DNA of 64,000 nucleotides. Source: Desulfovibrio litoralis DSM 11393 (GTDB taxonomy: Bacteria > Desulfobacterota > Desulfovibrionia > Desulfovibrionales > Desulfovibrionaceae). The first letter of the stretch is position 1. Each line of letters opens with the position of its first letter. The notes under the pieces were generated by a model that searched no databases, was not told where the DNA came from, and saw only the letters and a list, made by a program, of their open reading frames with translations. Positions 32,331 to 41,898 of the stretch are shown here, piece by piece. Location: assembly GCF_900143255.1 (NCBI RefSeq), contig NZ_FRDI01000004.1, forward strand, positions 223,233 to 287,232, written 5' to 3'. The translations under genes and the position numbers were made by a program.

Positions 32331-35111
32331 TTATATTTTCTTTTTCATCTGGCTCTTTATAACGGCTTCTTTGGCTATTTTACTGGTATCAGGGATTATT
32401 CTGCCTTTTGAATCTCTTTTGACTTGTTCTTGTTGCATCATTTTATTCAGTAATTCTTTACGACGTTTTTGTTTGGCAATTTGTTCTTCTTTAGCGGTAG
32501 AAAAAACCCTATTTTTTATTTTTTCAAAAGAAAAAGTTGTTCTTAAGGCACTGATAGAGAAGCACAACATAGTTGATATAATTATAATACTTTTTTGAAC
32601 CTCAAAGCGGTTATCTGATAAAAATTTTAAAAGGGTATTATTCATCATACTTGGGTTTTCACCGACATAAAAAATGCCTAGTGGTATTCCTGCAACAATT
32701 AAAAACATAAGAGGCAACCACATTATAAGAAAAGTTTTTCCCGTAGTTAATAAAAATAAAGTAACATCACGGATAATGCGTAATAGTTTCAAGCGTGATT
32801 CAAGGTTGGTTAGTCTTTCTTCTTCTTGAGTAATTAATATTTGTGCTTTTCTAAAGGGATCGGCGACTTGAAAGTTGGCTTTTATTGCCCAGTTAAGGTT
32901 AATTGCACATTGGTTGTAGGTTTTGTTAAATTCCATAAAGCTACTGGAAAACGGTAACCATGAGGTTTCGTCTCTAATAATCATAAGACGTTCCATCAGG
33001 TTTTTGAATTTTGTTTTAAAACTGCGTCCCTCTGCGTTTATATGTAATTGCATATCTCGCTCTATTGCCGAACGCCCTTGTATAACACTTTGATATGGAA
33101 CATAATTATGTTTTTCGCTAAGTTTTTTTAACGAATCAATTCTATCTATAATTTTTAAGGCAAATGGAGTATTTTCAGGAAACCAACCGCTTAGTTCGTT
33201 TTTTATTCGGTCCATGTTTTTGGTTTCTTCAATCATCTTTGTTTCTGCGTTTTTCCAAGCAGTATACAAGCCTGTGAGCATAATAATATGCCCTCGTTCC
33301 ATTTCTGGGTCGAGCAGGGTTTTGTTGAAATAATTAGCATCTTTATCCATAAGTTTTATTAAAGCGGAAAAAGCTTGTTCCGCAAAACCTGTTTTGACTT
33401 GACAGATAATTTTACGATATGAGGCATCAAGCCATAAAGGAGAGATACGAAGAACTTCGTCATAAAGAGCAATTGCTTGGTGGAAGCGTCCTTGAATTTC
33501 GTGTAAACGCCCCTCAAGGAATTTATGCCAAGCTTGAAGCATCGGAGAGGCACTATAAGTTTCTGCTTCTCGCCACATAGTTTGAGCCCTTTGGTAATCT
33601 TCTCTTTCCATGGCGACAAAACCTTGTAAAGATCTGGGGCGGTAATCTCTTGGATATCTGTTTATAAGAGTTGTTAGTTCTTTATCAATCGGAATAAGAT
33701 CACCGCTTGGTAAAGAATCAACAAGTTTCCATATAGGGTTTTCGTCTCTTGCGCCGTAATCTTCAAGCCCTTTGGGATATTCCTTTCCTCTGGTTAAAAA
33801 CATTCTTTGCAACATGCGTTGTTGAACCGCAACGTTGATGTCGAACATACCGTGTATTAAAAGCCCTTGATTTCCGTGAGTTGTCAATAGATTAGTAAGA
33901 ACTTCTTTAGGGGTTTGAGAGCCTATTCCGTCTTCTATCTTGCTTACTGTTTGTTTTAAAACAGAAAAATCAGTAAAAGCAATCTTTCGCCATAAATCAG
34001 GTTCAAGGTCTTTTAGTTGTTTTGAGGGACATTCTGTTGTGGCGTGTCCTCTTTGTCCGCAATAAAAACAGTGGTTTTGTTTTCCGGAAACAAGTTTGAT
34101 GGGAACTAAGTTTGCTAAGATGCCGGAAGATTTTTCGCCTTCTTCCAATAAGCTGACGCTACACCAACTTTGGTTATCGTCTATATTTGAAAGTCTGACG
34201 CTATGGAGATTAAAATCTTTTCCGAGTAAAAGACCATTGCGACTTGTTGTTATGGGGTGATCAGGCATAAGCTGATCCCAGTCTATATTAACTTTTTGAG
34301 GCAGGTCATTACTGAAGTTTAAACCTTTTCTGTCGACGACGGCGATTACACAAGGCCAATAGTGGCTTGGCTCGTCAACCGGGTTTTCCATATTGTCTTT
34401 TAGTTTTTTGACAAGTGCCAGATAGTCTTTACACCATGTTTGGAAATTTTTTAATGTTTCCAAAGGAATAAGTAAAAAATATTCATGGACGGTATAACGA
34501 AATTTATTTCTTTGAAGTATAGACTCTATTTGAGAAAAAAAGTCTCGCCAACCAGTTTGAAAAGCTTTGTCAAGCGGGTTTCCGAGAGGACGCAAAAGGC
34601 AATACCAGCCCAATGATGCTTTATATTGAAGGCGTGGATCAGCCTCGATCTCAGTCCACTCATCGCTAGGAAAACCTTCTGGAGTAGTAATTTGATTAAA
34701 TTTAAGCCCCGGGGTTCCACCGTGTTCTCTGGCTGTAGGGTGAGTAAATATTTTAAATTCTGTAGGTGCTTTTATGTCTAATGAAAGAAATTCGGGTGAA
34801 AGTTCAATTTCAAAAAGTCTTTCATTGCCAACCAATAAAGTTGATGGTAAAATCACCAGCGTATAATTGAGTTTATTGAACTTTGCCCAAGAATCCAAAC
34901 GTCCGGCGGCTAAAAAAACATCACTGGAAAAGAAGAACCATAATCCTTGATTCTCGGCTGTTGATATAGACAACCCACCGTAATCCGTAATGGTTTGTTC
35001 GACAACATTGCTAGGTTCGCCTGTCCAGACAGCCCAGACTATGTAACCTTGTGCGTTTATTTGTGGTTCTTTAACTTTTGGCAGGTTTGCAATTAATTCA
35101 CTGAGTTTCAT
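32331..35111 (-). CDS. Large protein with CCHC zinc knuckle, TPR-like repeats and C-terminal membrane helices
   Basis: No known full-length family recognised. Of 926 residues, about 1-340 look globular (no motif seen). At about 348-361 lies a perfect CCHC zinc knuckle, CFYCGQRGHATTEC (C-x2-C-x4-H-x4-C), rare in bacteria. Residues about 480-600 look like tetratricopeptide repeats (RSLQGFVAMEREDYQRAQTM; EIQGRFHQAIALYDEVLRIS). Two hydrophobic helices near 795-820 and 840-860 are followed by a basic cytoplasmic tail (AKQKRRKELLNKMMQQEQ). It is probably a membrane-tethered scaffold that may bind nucleic acid. It is divergent from the moaE-like gene, 35 bases apart, so the two share a control region. 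Confidence 0.65.
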   Translation of the reverse strand: MKLSELIANLPKVKEPQINAQGYIVWAVWTGEPSNVVEQTITDYGGLSISTAENQGLWFFFSSDVFLAAGRLDSWAKFNKLNYTLVILPSTLLVGNERLFEIELSPEFLSLDIKAPTEFKIFTHPTAREHGGTPGLKFNQITTPEGFPSDEWTEIEADPRLQYKASLGWYCLLRPLGNPLDKAFQTGWRDFFSQIESILQRNKFRYTVHEYFLLIPLETLKNFQTWCKDYLALVKKLKDNMENPVDEPSHYWPCVIAVVDRKGLNFSNDLPQKVNIDWDQLMPDHPITTSRNGLLLGKDFNLHSVRLSNIDDNQSWCSVSLLEEGEKSSGILANLVPIKLVSGKQNHCFYCGQRGHATTECPSKQLKDLEPDLWRKIAFTDFSVLKQTVSKIEDGIGSQTPKEVLTNLLTTHGNQGLLIHGMFDINVAVQQRMLQRMFLTRGKEYPKGLEDYGARDENPIWKLVDSLPSGDLIPIDKELTTLINRYPRDYRPRSLQGFVAMEREDYQRAQTMWREAETYSASPMLQAWHKFLEGRLHEIQGRFHQAIALYDEVLRISPLWLDASYRKIICQVKTGFAEQAFSALIKLMDKDANYFNKTLLDPEMERGHIIMLTGLYTAWKNAETKMIEETKNMDRIKNELSGWFPENTPFALKIIDRIDSLKKLSEKHNYVPYQSVIQGRSAIERDMQLHINAEGRSFKTKFKNLMERLMIIRDETSWLPFSSSFMEFNKTYNQCAINLNWAIKANFQVADPFRKAQILITQEEERLTNLESRLKLLRIIRDVTLFLLTTGKTFLIMWLPLMFLIVAGIPLGIFYVGENPSMMNNTLLKFLSDNRFEVQKSIIIISTMLCFSISALRTTFSFEKIKNRVFSTAKEEQIAKQKRRKELLNKMMQQEQVKRDSKGRIIPDTSKIAKEAVIKSQMKKKI

Positions 35112-35146
35112 TCTTTTAACCTTTAAAATATAAATAGGAGCATAAA

Positions 35147-35509
35147 ATGGATATAAATCAAGCTATAGCAAATTTAAAAAAAGAACCCGGTTTTACCGAT
35201 AAAGTCGGCATGGTTATGGTTCATAACGGAGTTATAAGAGGCAGTTCACGTAAAGACGGTAGCAAGGTAAGCTCGCTTGTTATTACTGTTGACTATAACA
35301 AAATCGAAGAGATCAGGCAAGAGCTTGAAAAGCGTCAGGGTATTTTTAGAATTCTGGCTCATGCTTATGAGGGCGAATTAAAACCCGGAGATGACGCTTT
35401 AATTTTGGTGGTTGCCGGTGATTTTAGAGAAAATGTTAAGGCAGTTTTTTCCGAGCTTTTAGATAGAATTAAGTCTGAGGCTGTTGTTAAACAAGAAAAA
35501 TTGGCATAA
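35147..35509 (+). CDS. MoaE-like molybdopterin synthase large-subunit homologue
   Basis: The 120-residue product resembles the short MoaE-type proteins of Desulfovibrio: VGMVMVHNGVIRGSSRKDG, LEKRQGIFRILAHAYEGELKPGDD and LILVVAGDFRENVKAVFSELLDRIK, ending in lysines (VVKQEKLA). Canonical MoaE is about 150 residues with a conserved WKKE tail that binds the substrate; here that tail is shortened, so catalytic competence is uncertain. Molybdopterin synthase would serve formate dehydrogenase and other Mo/W enzymes. No MoaD or other cofactor gene is adjacent. AGGAG precedes the ATG and a hairpin terminator follows. Confidence 0.65.
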   Translation: MDINQAIANLKKEPGFTDKVGMVMVHNGVIRGSSRKDGSKVSSLVITVDYNKIEEIRQELEKRQGIFRILAHAYEGELKPGDDALILVVAGDFRENVKAVFSELLDRIKSEAVVKQEKLA

Positions 35510-35524
35510 ATCTTTTTAATTTAT

Positions 35525-35570
35525 GACATAACTTGTATATTAGAGAATAATATGCAAGTTATGTTCCATT
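35525..35570 (+). terminator. Terminator after the moaE-like gene
   Basis: ACATAACTTGTATATTA pairs with TAATATGCAAGTTATGT around GAGAA (long stem, one mismatch), followed by CCATTTTTTATTTT. Confidence 0.75.
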
Positions 35571-35684
35571 TTTTATTTTATTTTATTTATGTTTATGTGT
35601 GTTAATCGTGATTTATTGTTTTTTACATATAAATTATTGTAAGATTTTTTTTTAACTTGTTACTTCTATTTACTATTTATACTA

Positions 35685-36872
35685 ATGACACACAAACCGC
35701 TTCCTGTAAAAAAACAAAAACTGAGTGATTTTGCTCAAAAAGCAACATTGATTAGTATTACCCTCGCTTCTATTATCGCCGTTTCTTCGGTTATTCCTTT
35801 ATTTCCTCTTTTAGCAAAGCATTTTAATGTTGAGTTGCATGATATAGGAATTGTTTTGGTGCTTATCGCTTTACCCGGTGTTTTTTTATCTCCGGTTGCC
35901 GGCGTTTTGGCTGATCGTTGGGGGCGTAAAAAACTTTTACTTGTTGCCTTGGTCTGGCATTCTCTTGCCAGTTTGGCTTGTGCGTTTACCAATGATTTAT
36001 TGAGCTTTTTGTTTGTTGCTTTTTTGATGGGGGTTGGGGCTGCTCCTTTATTAATGTTATATGCTACAATTATCGGTGATTTATATCAAGGGGTAGAGCG
36101 TATAAAAATGCTTAGTCTTAATTCAACGGCTATGGGCATTGGTGTTGCTTTTTTTCCTTTTTTATCCGGTTTACTCGGAGATATTAATTGGCGTTTACCT
36201 TTTTTTCTTCCTTTGTTGGCTTTGCCGGCTGCTTTTGCGGCTTCAAGACTGGAATTTCCTCCATTAAAAAATAATGATACGATTTCTCATTATTTGGATA
36301 ATACGCTACATATTTTACGCAATAAAAAGATATTGGCTGTTTTTGTTGTCAGCCTTTTGACTTTTGTTTCAGGTTATTCCGCGATATATACCGGAATTTC
36401 ATTTATTGCACATTTAAAGTTTGAGGCTTCATCATCAGAAATCGGTACTGTTTTGGCTTTTGGAGCTTTGTCAACTGCGTGTGGTGCATTTTTGCTTGGT
36501 CGTTTTGCCCCGTTATTTAGTCCGCGTTTTTTTATGATGACAAGTTATTTTTGTCATATCGTTGCTTTAAGTTCAATTTATTTTTTTACCGGGCTTTGGT
36601 GGTTGATTATACCTGTTGCTATTTATGGGTTTGGTCAGGGTTTTATTACTCCAAATATTTATAGTCAGATTATGCTTAATACGCCCGAAGAATCAAGGGC
36701 TGTGGTTATGGCAATTAACGCTATGATTATTAGAGCGGCACAGGTTTTGGGGCCTTTATTGAGCGGTTTTTTATTGAAACATTTTGGATTGGCAAGCATT
36801 TTTGAAGTCAGTATTTTGATGATGTGTGTTTTACTGATTTTAGTCTATTTATTTATCCAAAAAAAAGCATAG
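35685..36872 (+). CDS. Major facilitator superfamily transporter
   Basis: A 395-residue inner-membrane carrier with about twelve helices. Motif A between TM2 and TM3 reads GVLADRWGRKKLLL (about 65-78), typical of MFS drug/metabolite antiporters of the DHA1 type. The second half repeats the fold (GRFAPLFSPRFF). There is no recognisable ribosome binding site before the ATG at 35685, so expression may be low or the start may differ, but no better in-frame start precedes the first helix. It stands alone between two terminator-like regions. The substrate cannot be assigned. Confidence 0.85.
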   Translation: MTHKPLPVKKQKLSDFAQKATLISITLASIIAVSSVIPLFPLLAKHFNVELHDIGIVLVLIALPGVFLSPVAGVLADRWGRKKLLLVALVWHSLASLACAFTNDLLSFLFVAFLMGVGAAPLLMLYATIIGDLYQGVERIKMLSLNSTAMGIGVAFFPFLSGLLGDINWRLPFFLPLLALPAAFAASRLEFPPLKNNDTISHYLDNTLHILRNKKILAVFVVSLLTFVSGYSAIYTGISFIAHLKFEASSSEIGTVLAFGALSTACGAFLLGRFAPLFSPRFFMMTSYFCHIVALSSIYFFTGLWWLIIPVAIYGFGQGFITPNIYSQIMLNTPEESRAVVMAINAMIIRAAQVLGPLLSGFLLKHFGLASIFEVSILMMCVLLILVYLFIQKKA

Positions 36873-36998
36873 TTTTTAGCCTTGCATAATTATCTTAATT
36901 ATCTTATATACACTAAAGATAATAATGTTTTTTATCGTTTTTTAGCTTGAATATATTTTGTTGATTTGTTTAATGTTTTAAATAAATGGAGAATTATT

Positions 36999-37916
36999 AT
37001 GAGATTAGTTACTCGTTCAGATTTTGACGGCTTAGCTTGTGCGGCTCTTTTAAAACATCTTGGTTTAATTGATGAGTATAAATTTGCACACCCTAAAGAT
37101 ATTCAAGATGGGATAGTAGAAATCAACAGTAACGATATTTTGGCAAATGTGCCTTATCATCCTTCTGCCGGAATTTGGTTTGATCATCACAGTAGCGAAC
37201 TTGAAAGAATAGGCGATACAAAATATGTGGGTTTAAGTAAGCCTCTTCCCAGTTGTGCCAGAGTTATTTGGGAATATTACGGCGGAAAAGACAAATTTCC
37301 CGGACGTTTTGACGATATGATGTCTGCTGTTGACAAGGTTGATAGCGGTAATCTTACAAAAGAAGAAATAGAAAACCCCCAAGGTTGGATTTTATTGGGC
37401 TTTATCATGGATCCTCGCACGGGGCTTGGTCGCTATCATGACTATAGAATCAGCAATCACCAGTTGATGCTTGATATGGTTGATTGTTGTGAAACTATGA
37501 GTGCTGCTGAAATTTTGGCAATTCCTGATGTTCACGAAAGGGTAAATCGCTATTTTGAACAAGATAAATTGTTTAAAAAAATGATTCAAGAAAACTCTAA
37601 GGTTTATGGCCGTTTATTGGTTACTGATTTGCGAAATACTCCTGAAATCTATACGGGAAACCGCTTTGTTGTTTACTCGGAATTCCCCGATTGCAACATA
37701 AGCATGCAGGTTATGTGGGGATTTAAAAAGCAAAACGTTGTCTTTACTCTTGGACACTCAATTTTAAATCGCAGTAGTAAGGTTAATGTTGGAAGTTTGA
37801 TGTTACAATTTGGCGGCGGCGGACACGATAAAGTCGGAACTTGTCAAGTTCCTGTTGAACAAGCCGAAGAAGCCTTGAAATCATTGATTACAACGATTAA
37901 TACAACAGATAAGTAA
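36999..37916 (+). CDS. DHH-family phosphoesterase (exopolyphosphatase-like)
   Basis: The start is set at 36999 (GGAG eight bases upstream); an ATG 33 bases earlier lacks a site. The 305-residue protein has the DHH motifs RSDFDGLACAALL (about 4-16), SNDI, WFDHHSSE and DKVDSGNL, and the DHHA1 glycine-rich loop FGGGGHDKVGTCQVP near the C-terminus. Relatives hydrolyse short polyphosphate, oligoribonucleotides or cyclic-dinucleotide products, and sequence alone does not tell these apart. It is followed by a terminator at 37921. Confidence 0.85.
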   Translation: MRLVTRSDFDGLACAALLKHLGLIDEYKFAHPKDIQDGIVEINSNDILANVPYHPSAGIWFDHHSSELERIGDTKYVGLSKPLPSCARVIWEYYGGKDKFPGRFDDMMSAVDKVDSGNLTKEEIENPQGWILLGFIMDPRTGLGRYHDYRISNHQLMLDMVDCCETMSAAEILAIPDVHERVNRYFEQDKLFKKMIQENSKVYGRLLVTDLRNTPEIYTGNRFVVYSEFPDCNISMQVMWGFKKQNVVFTLGHSILNRSSKVNVGSLMLQFGGGGHDKVGTCQVPVEQAEEALKSLITTINTTDK

Positions 37917-37920
37917 GTAA

Positions 37921-37964
37921 AAAATATCCCCGTGGTATAATAACATGGGGATATTTGTTTTTGC
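37921..37964 (+). terminator. Terminator after the DHH gene
   Basis: AAATATCCCC (37923-37932 area) pairs with GGGGATATTT, with T-run GTTTTTG after it, immediately downstream of the stop codon. Confidence 0.8.
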
Positions 37965-38012
37965 TGAGTGCATATTTATAAAGTTTGATGAAAAAACACA
38001 GGTGATAGAACA

Positions 38013-38354
38013 ATGAGCAATAAAAAAATAAATATTATCTGGAGTTCCGGAGAAAAAGATGTTGCTCTTAAGCTTGTCTTTATGTATGCCAAAAATGCTG
38101 TTTTAAAAAAATGGTGGGAATCAGTACACCTGATCGTTTGGGGGCCTTCCATGAAGCTCTTGTCTGAAGACCTTGAGCTTCAAAGTCGATTGGCAGAATT
38201 AAAACAAGTTGGTGTTCATATTTCTGCTTGTAAGAGGTGTGCCGATGAATATGGTATTACTGAAAAAATTCTGCAATTTGATATTGACGTGAAATATATG
38301 GGAGAGCCATTGACGGAAATTTTGCAGGATAATGAGAAAATTATAACTTTTTAG
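38013..38354 (+). CDS. DsrE-family protein
   Basis: A 113-residue DsrE/DsrF-like protein. The family fold is seen in INIIWSSGEKDVALKLVFMY, VHLIVWGPSMKLLSED and LKQVGVHISACKRCADEYGI, with cysteines C-K-R-C at about 71-74. In sulfur-oxidising and sulfate-reducing bacteria, DsrE-type proteins carry persulfides between enzymes via such cysteines. Other members are of unknown function. AGGTGAT precedes the ATG. The gene is flanked by the DHH terminator and tsaD and seems to be a single unit. Confidence 0.75.
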   Translation: MSNKKINIIWSSGEKDVALKLVFMYAKNAVLKKWWESVHLIVWGPSMKLLSEDLELQSRLAELKQVGVHISACKRCADEYGITEKILQFDIDVKYMGEPLTEILQDNEKIITF

Positions 38355-38443
38355 TTTTCCTCATAAAAATATTTGTTGTGTGAATTTGTTTGTTTTAGTT
38401 TATTAATGAAACTAATAATATTTAATTAACGAAGGTTTAGCCG

Positions 38444-39574
38444 TTGCTTTGTTTAGGAATAGAAAGTTCTTGTGATGAAACCGCCCTCGCTTTATATCAG
38501 GGCGATATTGACAAAAGCTTATTAGAAAAAGATTTAAAATCAGAAAAAATAAGCTATAGAGAGTTTCCACAAGGTAAGCTTATAGGCTCTGTGCTGGCAA
38601 GTCAGGCAGAATTGCACGCTCTTTTCGGTGGTGTTGTTCCTGAACTTGCCTCAAGGGAACATTATCGTTTAATCGGAAAGTTATATGATAAATTACTTTA
38701 TGACACAGGTGTGAAAAGTCAGGACATTGATTTGATTTCCGTTGCCAGAGGTCCCGGGCTTTTGGGTGCTTTATTAATAGGAATGGCGTTTGCCAAGGCT
38801 TTGGCTCTTGGTACAAATGCAAAACTTATAGGAGTAAATCACTTAGAGGCACATTTATTGGCTTGTGGTTTAGAACAAAAGCTTATATTTCCTGCTCTTG
38901 GTTTATTGGTTTCGGGCGGGCATACTCATATTTATCGTATGAACAGCCCAAGAGAATTTATTTTGTTGGGAAAAACCTTAGATGATGCGGCCGGTGAGGC
39001 TTTTGATAAAGTATCAAAACTCTTAAATTTACCTTATCCTGGTGGTAAATGGCTTGATTCTTTAGGTCAACGAGGCGAAATTATTCCTAAACTTTTACCC
39101 TTACCTTATTTGAATAATGATAATCTCAACTTTAGTTTTAGTGGATTAAAAACCGCCGTCAGTATGTATATTTCCAAAAATCCTCAGTTATTGACCTTAT
39201 CTTTAGAGCAAGAACAACTAAACACAGATAATATCGAGTTAAATAACTTGGCTGCGTCTTTTAATCATGCCGTTGCGACTACTGTTACGGAAAAATTAAA
39301 ACGTGCTTTATTGAAAGAGAAAAAAGGAGAGATAAAAGCCGTTTATCTTGCCGGCGGAGTGGCGGCAAACTCTTTTGTGAGAAAATATTTGCTAAATTTT
39401 ACTAACGAGTTTAAGTTACCTTTATTGATTCCTTCATTAAAATTATGCACTGATAATGCGGCTATGGTGGCTTATACCGGTTGGCTTTTGGGCGGTTTGG
39501 GGTTACACCATTCTTTAAGTTTGAATGCCGTTCCTAAAGGGCAAAATATTCCTGATGACTACCTTATTGCTTGA
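38444..39574 (+). CDS. tsaD: tRNA N6-adenosine threonylcarbamoyltransferase
   Basis: TsaD transfers the threonylcarbamoyl group to A37 of ANN-decoding tRNAs together with TsaB and TsaE. The ASKHA-fold motifs are present: LGIESSCDETALAL at the N-terminus, the metal-binding NHLEAHLLA (H-x3-H), LLVSGGHTHIY, and LAGGVAANS near the C-terminus. The 376 residues include a short insert near 28-45. The start is TTG at 38444 with GAAGG upstream; no ATG precedes the conserved GIESSCDE. It is followed after 170 bases by trxA. Confidence 0.95.
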   Translation: MLCLGIESSCDETALALYQGDIDKSLLEKDLKSEKISYREFPQGKLIGSVLASQAELHALFGGVVPELASREHYRLIGKLYDKLLYDTGVKSQDIDLISVARGPGLLGALLIGMAFAKALALGTNAKLIGVNHLEAHLLACGLEQKLIFPALGLLVSGGHTHIYRMNSPREFILLGKTLDDAAGEAFDKVSKLLNLPYPGGKWLDSLGQRGEIIPKLLPLPYLNNDNLNFSFSGLKTAVSMYISKNPQLLTLSLEQEQLNTDNIELNNLAASFNHAVATTVTEKLKRALLKEKKGEIKAVYLAGGVAANSFVRKYLLNFTNEFKLPLLIPSLKLCTDNAAMVAYTGWLLGGLGLHHSLSLNAVPKGQNIPDDYLIA

Positions 39575-39744
39575 CACAATTAACTGTGCCAACTATTAAT
39601 AAAAAGTGTGCATGATTTTTTTACTTGCACGTGATATTAAACTTTGACAATTTATAGCTTGTTTTGTGATTTTTCATTGTTTGTGGTTATAAATAGTTTT
39701 TTTATATGACTTTATTTAAGTATTAATTCAAAAGGAGTTTTATT

Positions 39745-40068
39745 ATGGCAGAACAAATTACCGACAGCAACTTTGAACAACTGGTTTTGAAATCTTCTAC
39801 CCCTGTATTAATAGATTTTTGGGCGCCTTGGTGTGGTCCTTGTAGAGCTATGGGACCTGTTATTGATGAATTGGCGGAAGAATATAAAGGTAAAGCTTTG
39901 ATCGCTAAAATGAACGTTGATGAAAATCAAGTTACTCCAAGTAAATATGCAATTCGTGCTATTCCGACTATTATTCTTTTTAATAAAGGTGAAGTTGTCG
40001 ACATGGTTACCGGTGCGGTTTCTAAAGCCAGCATTAAAGAGCTTTTGGCTAAAAAAGCTTCGTTATAA
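39745..40068 (+). CDS. trxA: Thioredoxin
   Basis: A 107-residue thioredoxin with the active site WAPWCGPCRAMGP (cysteines about 32 and 35) and the cis-proline region YAIRAIPTIILF. It reduces disulfides in cytoplasmic proteins using electrons from thioredoxin reductase, whose gene trxB starts 20 bases downstream. AAGGAG precedes the ATG. A TTGACA sequence at 39644-39649 lies about 95 bases upstream, but no good -10 follows, so I do not call a promoter. Confidence 0.95.
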   Translation: MAEQITDSNFEQLVLKSSTPVLIDFWAPWCGPCRAMGPVIDELAEEYKGKALIAKMNVDENQVTPSKYAIRAIPTIILFNKGEVVDMVTGAVSKASIKELLAKKASL

Positions 40069-40088
40069 AATAACTATAAGGTTCTATT

Positions 40089-41021
40089 ATGAAAAGTTTT
40101 GATGCTATTGTAATTGGCGGCGGTCCAGCCGGGCTTACGGCAGCACTTTATTTGGTTCGCTCAGGGCTAAAAACGGCAATTGTAGAAAAATTGATCGATG
40201 GGGGACAACTCCACCAAACTTCTGCGATTGATAACTATCCGGGTTTCCCTAAGGGAATACAGGGTTATGAATTAAGCGATTTATTGTCTGAACATGTCAA
40301 TAATCCTGAAAATCCCGTGGTTCGTTTTAGAGATGAAGTTATTGAAATTATTCCTCAAAGCGATAAACAACATCTTGTTAAATTGAGTTCGGAAGAGCTT
40401 TTAACAAAAGTTGTAATCGTGGCTTGCGGTGCAAAATATCGTAAGCTTAATATTGCCAAAGAAAGTGAATTTATAGGAAAAGGCATTTCTTTTTGTGCGT
40501 TATGTGATGGAAATTTCTTTAGAAACCAAGATATAGCTGTCGTAGGCGGCGGTAACTCGGCGTTAGAAGAAAGTCTTTATTTGTCAAAAATAGTAAAAAA
40601 GATATACCTGATTCATCGCAGAGATCAATTTAGAGGCTCTAAAATCTATCAAGAGAAAGTCGAAAAAACGGCAAATATTGAAATTCTTTACGATAGTGTT
40701 ATTAAAGAGCTTCACGGAGACAACGGGTTATCGGGTATAACCGTTACTAACGTCAAAAATGGCTCTGAACGCAAAATTGACCTTCAAGGGATCTTCGTTT
40801 TTGTTGGTTTTGAACCTTCTGCGGGCTTTTTGCCAAAAGGAATTGAGGTTGATTCTCAAGGTTTTATTAAAACAGACCAAGAAATGCTTACCAATATTCC
40901 CGGCATTTTTGCGGCAGGCGATATTCGCTCTAAAAACTGCAGACAGATTGCTACCGCAGTAGGAGACGGTGCTTGTGCCGCTAACTCTGCTTTTTCTTAT
41001 TTGGAAAACTTAAATGCGTAA
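40089..41021 (+). CDS. trxB: Thioredoxin reductase
   Basis: An FAD-dependent reductase passing electrons from NAD(P)H to thioredoxin. FAD motif GGGPAGLTAAL (10-20), active-site C136-A-L-C139-D (FCALCDGNFF), nucleotide motif VGGGNSALEE, HRRDQFRGSK (arginines typical of NADPH use) and the second FAD site GIFAAGDI are all present. Length 310 is normal. It follows trxA by 20 bases and its last eight bases overlap the start of bamD, so trxA-trxB-bamD look like one transcript. Confidence 0.95.
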   Translation: MKSFDAIVIGGGPAGLTAALYLVRSGLKTAIVEKLIDGGQLHQTSAIDNYPGFPKGIQGYELSDLLSEHVNNPENPVVRFRDEVIEIIPQSDKQHLVKLSSEELLTKVVIVACGAKYRKLNIAKESEFIGKGISFCALCDGNFFRNQDIAVVGGGNSALEESLYLSKIVKKIYLIHRRDQFRGSKIYQEKVEKTANIEILYDSVIKELHGDNGLSGITVTNVKNGSERKIDLQGIFVFVGFEPSAGFLPKGIEVDSQGFIKTDQEMLTNIPGIFAAGDIRSKNCRQIATAVGDGACAANSAFSYLENLNA

Positions 41022-41745
41022 ACAAAACCTAATATTAATTTTTATTTTGACTTTAATGCCAACTCTTTCCGGGTGTGGTATTATTGACTATTTTTACTTA
41101 CCGCCCGGAGAAGATACGGCTCAAGAACTTTTTGAGGCCGGTAATGATGCCATGAGAGAAAAAAACTATGTGGCGGCGGCAAGTTATTACAGCAAACTAA
41201 AAGAAGATCACCCTTTTAGTCCTAATGCCTTAGCTGCCGAACTTGCTTTGGCAGATGCTTATTTTCTAGATGAAGAGTGGGCTGCGGCAGTAGAAACTTA
41301 TAAAGACTTCGAAAATATGCACCCAAGACATGAGGCTATTCCTTATGTGTTACACAAAATAGGTATAGCTAATATGAAGCTTTATCCTTCTATTGATAGA
41401 GCGACCCAACCGGTTCAAGATGCTTATTCCTATTTTCAACGTTTAGTAGAAACTTACCCTGATACAGAGTATGCGAAAGATGCTGCAAATAAAATGGTTG
41501 AAGCTCGTGCAATGTTAGCAAAACATGAACTTTATGTTGGTGATTTTTACTTTAGAATGGGGCAGTATGCTTCGGCTTTAAGCAGGTATCGTGAAGTGGA
41601 AACAAACTATCGTGATGTGCCTGAGGCTTATGATTATGCTGTTAACCAATCGAAAATAGCCTTTATTAAACATAGAGAAAAGCGTTCTTCTCAAAAGCAA
41701 GAGAAACGAGAAGGTTCATGGAAAGAAATGTTTGATTGGTTATAA
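41014..41745 (+). CDS. bamD: Outer membrane assembly lipoprotein BamD
   Basis: BamD is the essential TPR lipoprotein partner of BamA in outer-membrane protein insertion. The signal peptide ends in the lipobox LSGCG (lipidated Cys about 21). TPR units follow: AQELFEAGNDAMREKNYVAA, ELALADAYFLDEEWAAAVET, and later HELYVGDFYFRMGQYASALS. Length 243 is normal. The start overlaps trxB by eight bases. A terminator at 41765 closes the operon. It confirms a Gram-negative cell envelope. Confidence 0.9.
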   Translation: MRKQNLILIFILTLMPTLSGCGIIDYFYLPPGEDTAQELFEAGNDAMREKNYVAAASYYSKLKEDHPFSPNALAAELALADAYFLDEEWAAAVETYKDFENMHPRHEAIPYVLHKIGIANMKLYPSIDRATQPVQDAYSYFQRLVETYPDTEYAKDAANKMVEARAMLAKHELYVGDFYFRMGQYASALSRYREVETNYRDVPEAYDYAVNQSKIAFIKHREKRSSQKQEKREGSWKEMFDWL

Positions 41746-41764
41746 TCTGTTAATTATAAAAGTT

Positions 41765-41799
41765 TAAAAAAAGACCGATTTATTCGGTCTTTTTTTTGT
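41765..41799 (+). terminator. Terminator of the trxA-trxB-bamD group
   Basis: AAAAAAAGACCGA pairs with TCGGTCTTTTTTT around a very short TTTAT loop, with a long T-run. Confidence 0.85.
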
Positions 41800-41898
41800 T
41801 GTAAAATTTATAAAATAAGGTATATTACGTTTAATTGATGTAATCGTATTCTATTTACTTACTTAATATTTCCATATTTTTACATAAAAGAGGAAGCC

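Noticed and set aside
39644-39672. Sigma-70 promoter before trxA (TTGACA)
   Set aside because: The -35 box is perfect, but no acceptable -10 lies at 16-18 bases (TGATTT only).
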